A DNA stretch of 5,968 nt from Fimihabitans intestinipullorum (GTDB lineage: Bacteria; Bacillota_I; Bacilli_A; RF39; UBA660), in contig DVML01000026.1 of the NCBI GenBank assembly GCA_018714965.1, positions 1 to 5,968 of the forward strand. The letters are read 5' to 3'. Below, piece after piece: positions 5,057 through 5,968 of this stretch (its first letter is position 1; every line of letters begins with the position of its first letter). A program made the position numbers and the translations under genes. The notes under the pieces were generated by a model that made no database searches, had not been told where the DNA came from, and saw only the letters and a program-made list of their open reading frames with translations.

Positions 5057-5398
5057 ATGAATGTTCAATTCAAAAAGGGAGTACTTGAATTAATTGTGTT
5101 GTTATCTGTTCATAAGAAGGATCGTTATGGATATGAATTGATGACTGAGGTTTCTAAAATTGTAGATATCAATGAAGGAACGATATATCCTTTATTGAAG
5201 AGATTGACGAATGAAAAGTACTTTGACACATACTTAGTAGAATCGACAGAAGGGCCACCAAGAAAATATTATAAGTTAACTGTATTAGGAGAAGAAAGAA
5301 TGAAAGAATTAAAAGAAATATGGTTAGATTTTTCAAGTTCTGTAAATCAGTTTATTGAGGAGAGTGAGAATCATGACGAAAAAGCAATTTTTGAATAA
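5057..5398 (+). CDS. PadR-family transcriptional regulator
   Basis: This 113-residue protein is a short PadR winged-helix repressor. The N-terminal helices (FKKGVLELIVLLSV, 5-18) lead to RYGYELM (23-29). The recognition region is INEGTIYPLLKRL (38-50), and the wing is GPPRKYYKLT (66-75); the last two are signatures of the family. The C-terminal helix after residue 78 is short, as in the small PadR subgroup that dimerises through one terminal helix. Such proteins usually repress their own operon and respond to an unknown envelope or drug signal. The start is supported by GAGGTGG (5046-5052), 4 bases upstream. The 3' end overlaps the next gene by 26 bases, so the two are translationally coupled. 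Confidence 0.92.
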   Translation: MNVQFKKGVLELIVLLSVHKKDRYGYELMTEVSKIVDINEGTIYPLLKRLTNEKYFDTYLVESTEGPPRKYYKLTVLGEERMKELKEIWLDFSSSVNQFIEESENHDEKAIFE

Positions 5399-5968
5399 GT
5401 TAGAAAAAGAGTTAAACATATTGGATGAGCATGAAGTAAAAGATATCATTAATGAATATAATGATATCATCGAAGAAAAAATTAAGCATGGTCAAAAAGA
5501 AAAAGATGCTGTTGCAGAAGTGGGAGATGTCGAAAGTTTAGCAAAGGATATTTTAAGTGCTTATAAAGTAAATCCGAATTATAAGAAGAGAGAAGGAGAC
5601 GAGTTTACACAAAGTGCAAAAAAACTAGGGGAAGACTTTGACTCTTTCATTAAAAAGGGAGCAGAGAAGGCTACAAAAATAACGCAAAATGTAGTGGATA
5701 CAATGCGTGAAAATAATCAAGAGTTGACGATCGATTTTATATTTGAACTATTGTTTAAAGCAATTGCAGCACTTATTATCATGGCAATCGCATCGCTTCC
5801 ATTTATGTTGATTCGCGAATTAGGAACTAGTATTTTAGGAATGATAATCTATCCATTGGATTCAATTTTAGGATTTTGTTGGACTGTCATAGTGGGAATT
5901 TTATATGTCGTATGTTGTGCCTTTATATTTCTTGCTATGTTCAAACAATACTTTACAAAGTCACAGTC
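5373..5968 (+). CDS. DUF1700/HAAS-domain membrane protein, cut by the right edge
   Basis: The frame from ATG 5373 stays open to the end of the window (198 codons plus two bases). Residues 1-65 form the helical HAAS-type domain (DUF1700): KQFLNKLEKELNILDEHEVK, then EYNDIIEEKIKHGQKEKDAV and EVGDVESLAKDIL. A hydrophilic, lysine-rich linker (66-120) leads to hydrophobic segments at about 126-147 and 154-190, which must span the membrane two or three times. In many Bacillota this family is encoded right after a PadR regulator and often before a DUF4097 putative adhesin gene, so one may lie just outside the window. Function is not established; the pairing suggests a membrane partner of PadR signalling. 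GAGGAGAGTGAG (5357-5368), inside padR, contains GGAG and GAG matches to a ribosome binding site for this start. The overlap with padR indicates coupled expression. Confidence 0.85.
   Translation, partial: MTKKQFLNKLEKELNILDEHEVKDIINEYNDIIEEKIKHGQKEKDAVAEVGDVESLAKDILSAYKVNPNYKKREGDEFTQSAKKLGEDFDSFIKKGAEKATKITQNVVDTMRENNQELTIDFIFELLFKAIAALIIMAIASLPFMLIRELGTSILGMIIYPLDSILGFCWTVIVGILYVVCCAFIFLAMFKQYFTKSQ

Noticed and set aside
1..5968. A defence system, CRISPR array, tRNA, rRNA or toxin-antitoxin pair
   Set aside because: No repeated units with spacers, cloverleaf structures, rRNA-like stretches or paired small toxin genes were seen. Most genes belong to familiar families, and none forms a recognisable new system.

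Overview
The window is AT-rich and uses ordinary bacterial signals: strong AGGAGG/GAGGTGG ribosome binding sites, TTGACA/TATAAT-type promoters and standard TAA/TAG/TGA stops. It carries lipoproteins with a Gram-positive style lipobox, a YtgP-type MurJ, a Cse60-family small protein and a PadR + DUF1700 pair. Together these point to a low-GC Bacillota (Firmicutes), possibly of the Erysipelotrichia type. The lineage is inferred from gene content; no rRNA or other marker is present.

Layout, left to right. (1) Positions 1-131 are the right end of an IS3-family insertion sequence: the last 28 codons of the transposase plus the terminal region. (2) A small lipoprotein gene runs leftwards (605-147), tail to tail with the IS. 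It is separated by a 90-base divergent promoter region from (3) a rightward pair: a YgjP-like zinc metallopeptidase (696-1331), followed after 9 bases by a secreted coiled-coil M23 peptidoglycan hydrolase of the PcsB/CwlO/EnvC type (1341-2567). A rho-independent terminator overlaps the hydrolase stop codon. (4) Next are a second, unrelated small lipoprotein (2612-3097), a 56-residue Cse60-family protein (3142-3312) and a MurJ/YtgP lipid II flippase (3327-4967), closely spaced and ending in a terminator with a GNRA tetraloop. (5) A consensus promoter with dyad sequences then drives a PadR regulator (5057-5398) that overlaps a DUF1700/HAAS membrane protein gene, which runs off the right edge.

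The theme is the cell envelope: a wall hydrolase, a lipid II flippase, two lipoproteins, and a PadR/DUF1700 module of the kind usually linked to envelope stress. No defence system, CRISPR array, tRNA, rRNA or obvious novel system is visible. The points most worth a second look are the six-cysteine M23 hydrolase, the divergent promoter dyad, genes with extended -10 promoters and very short predicted leaders, the PadR operator candidate, and the IS end beside the first lipoprotein. No stretch longer than 300 bases lacks a gene.
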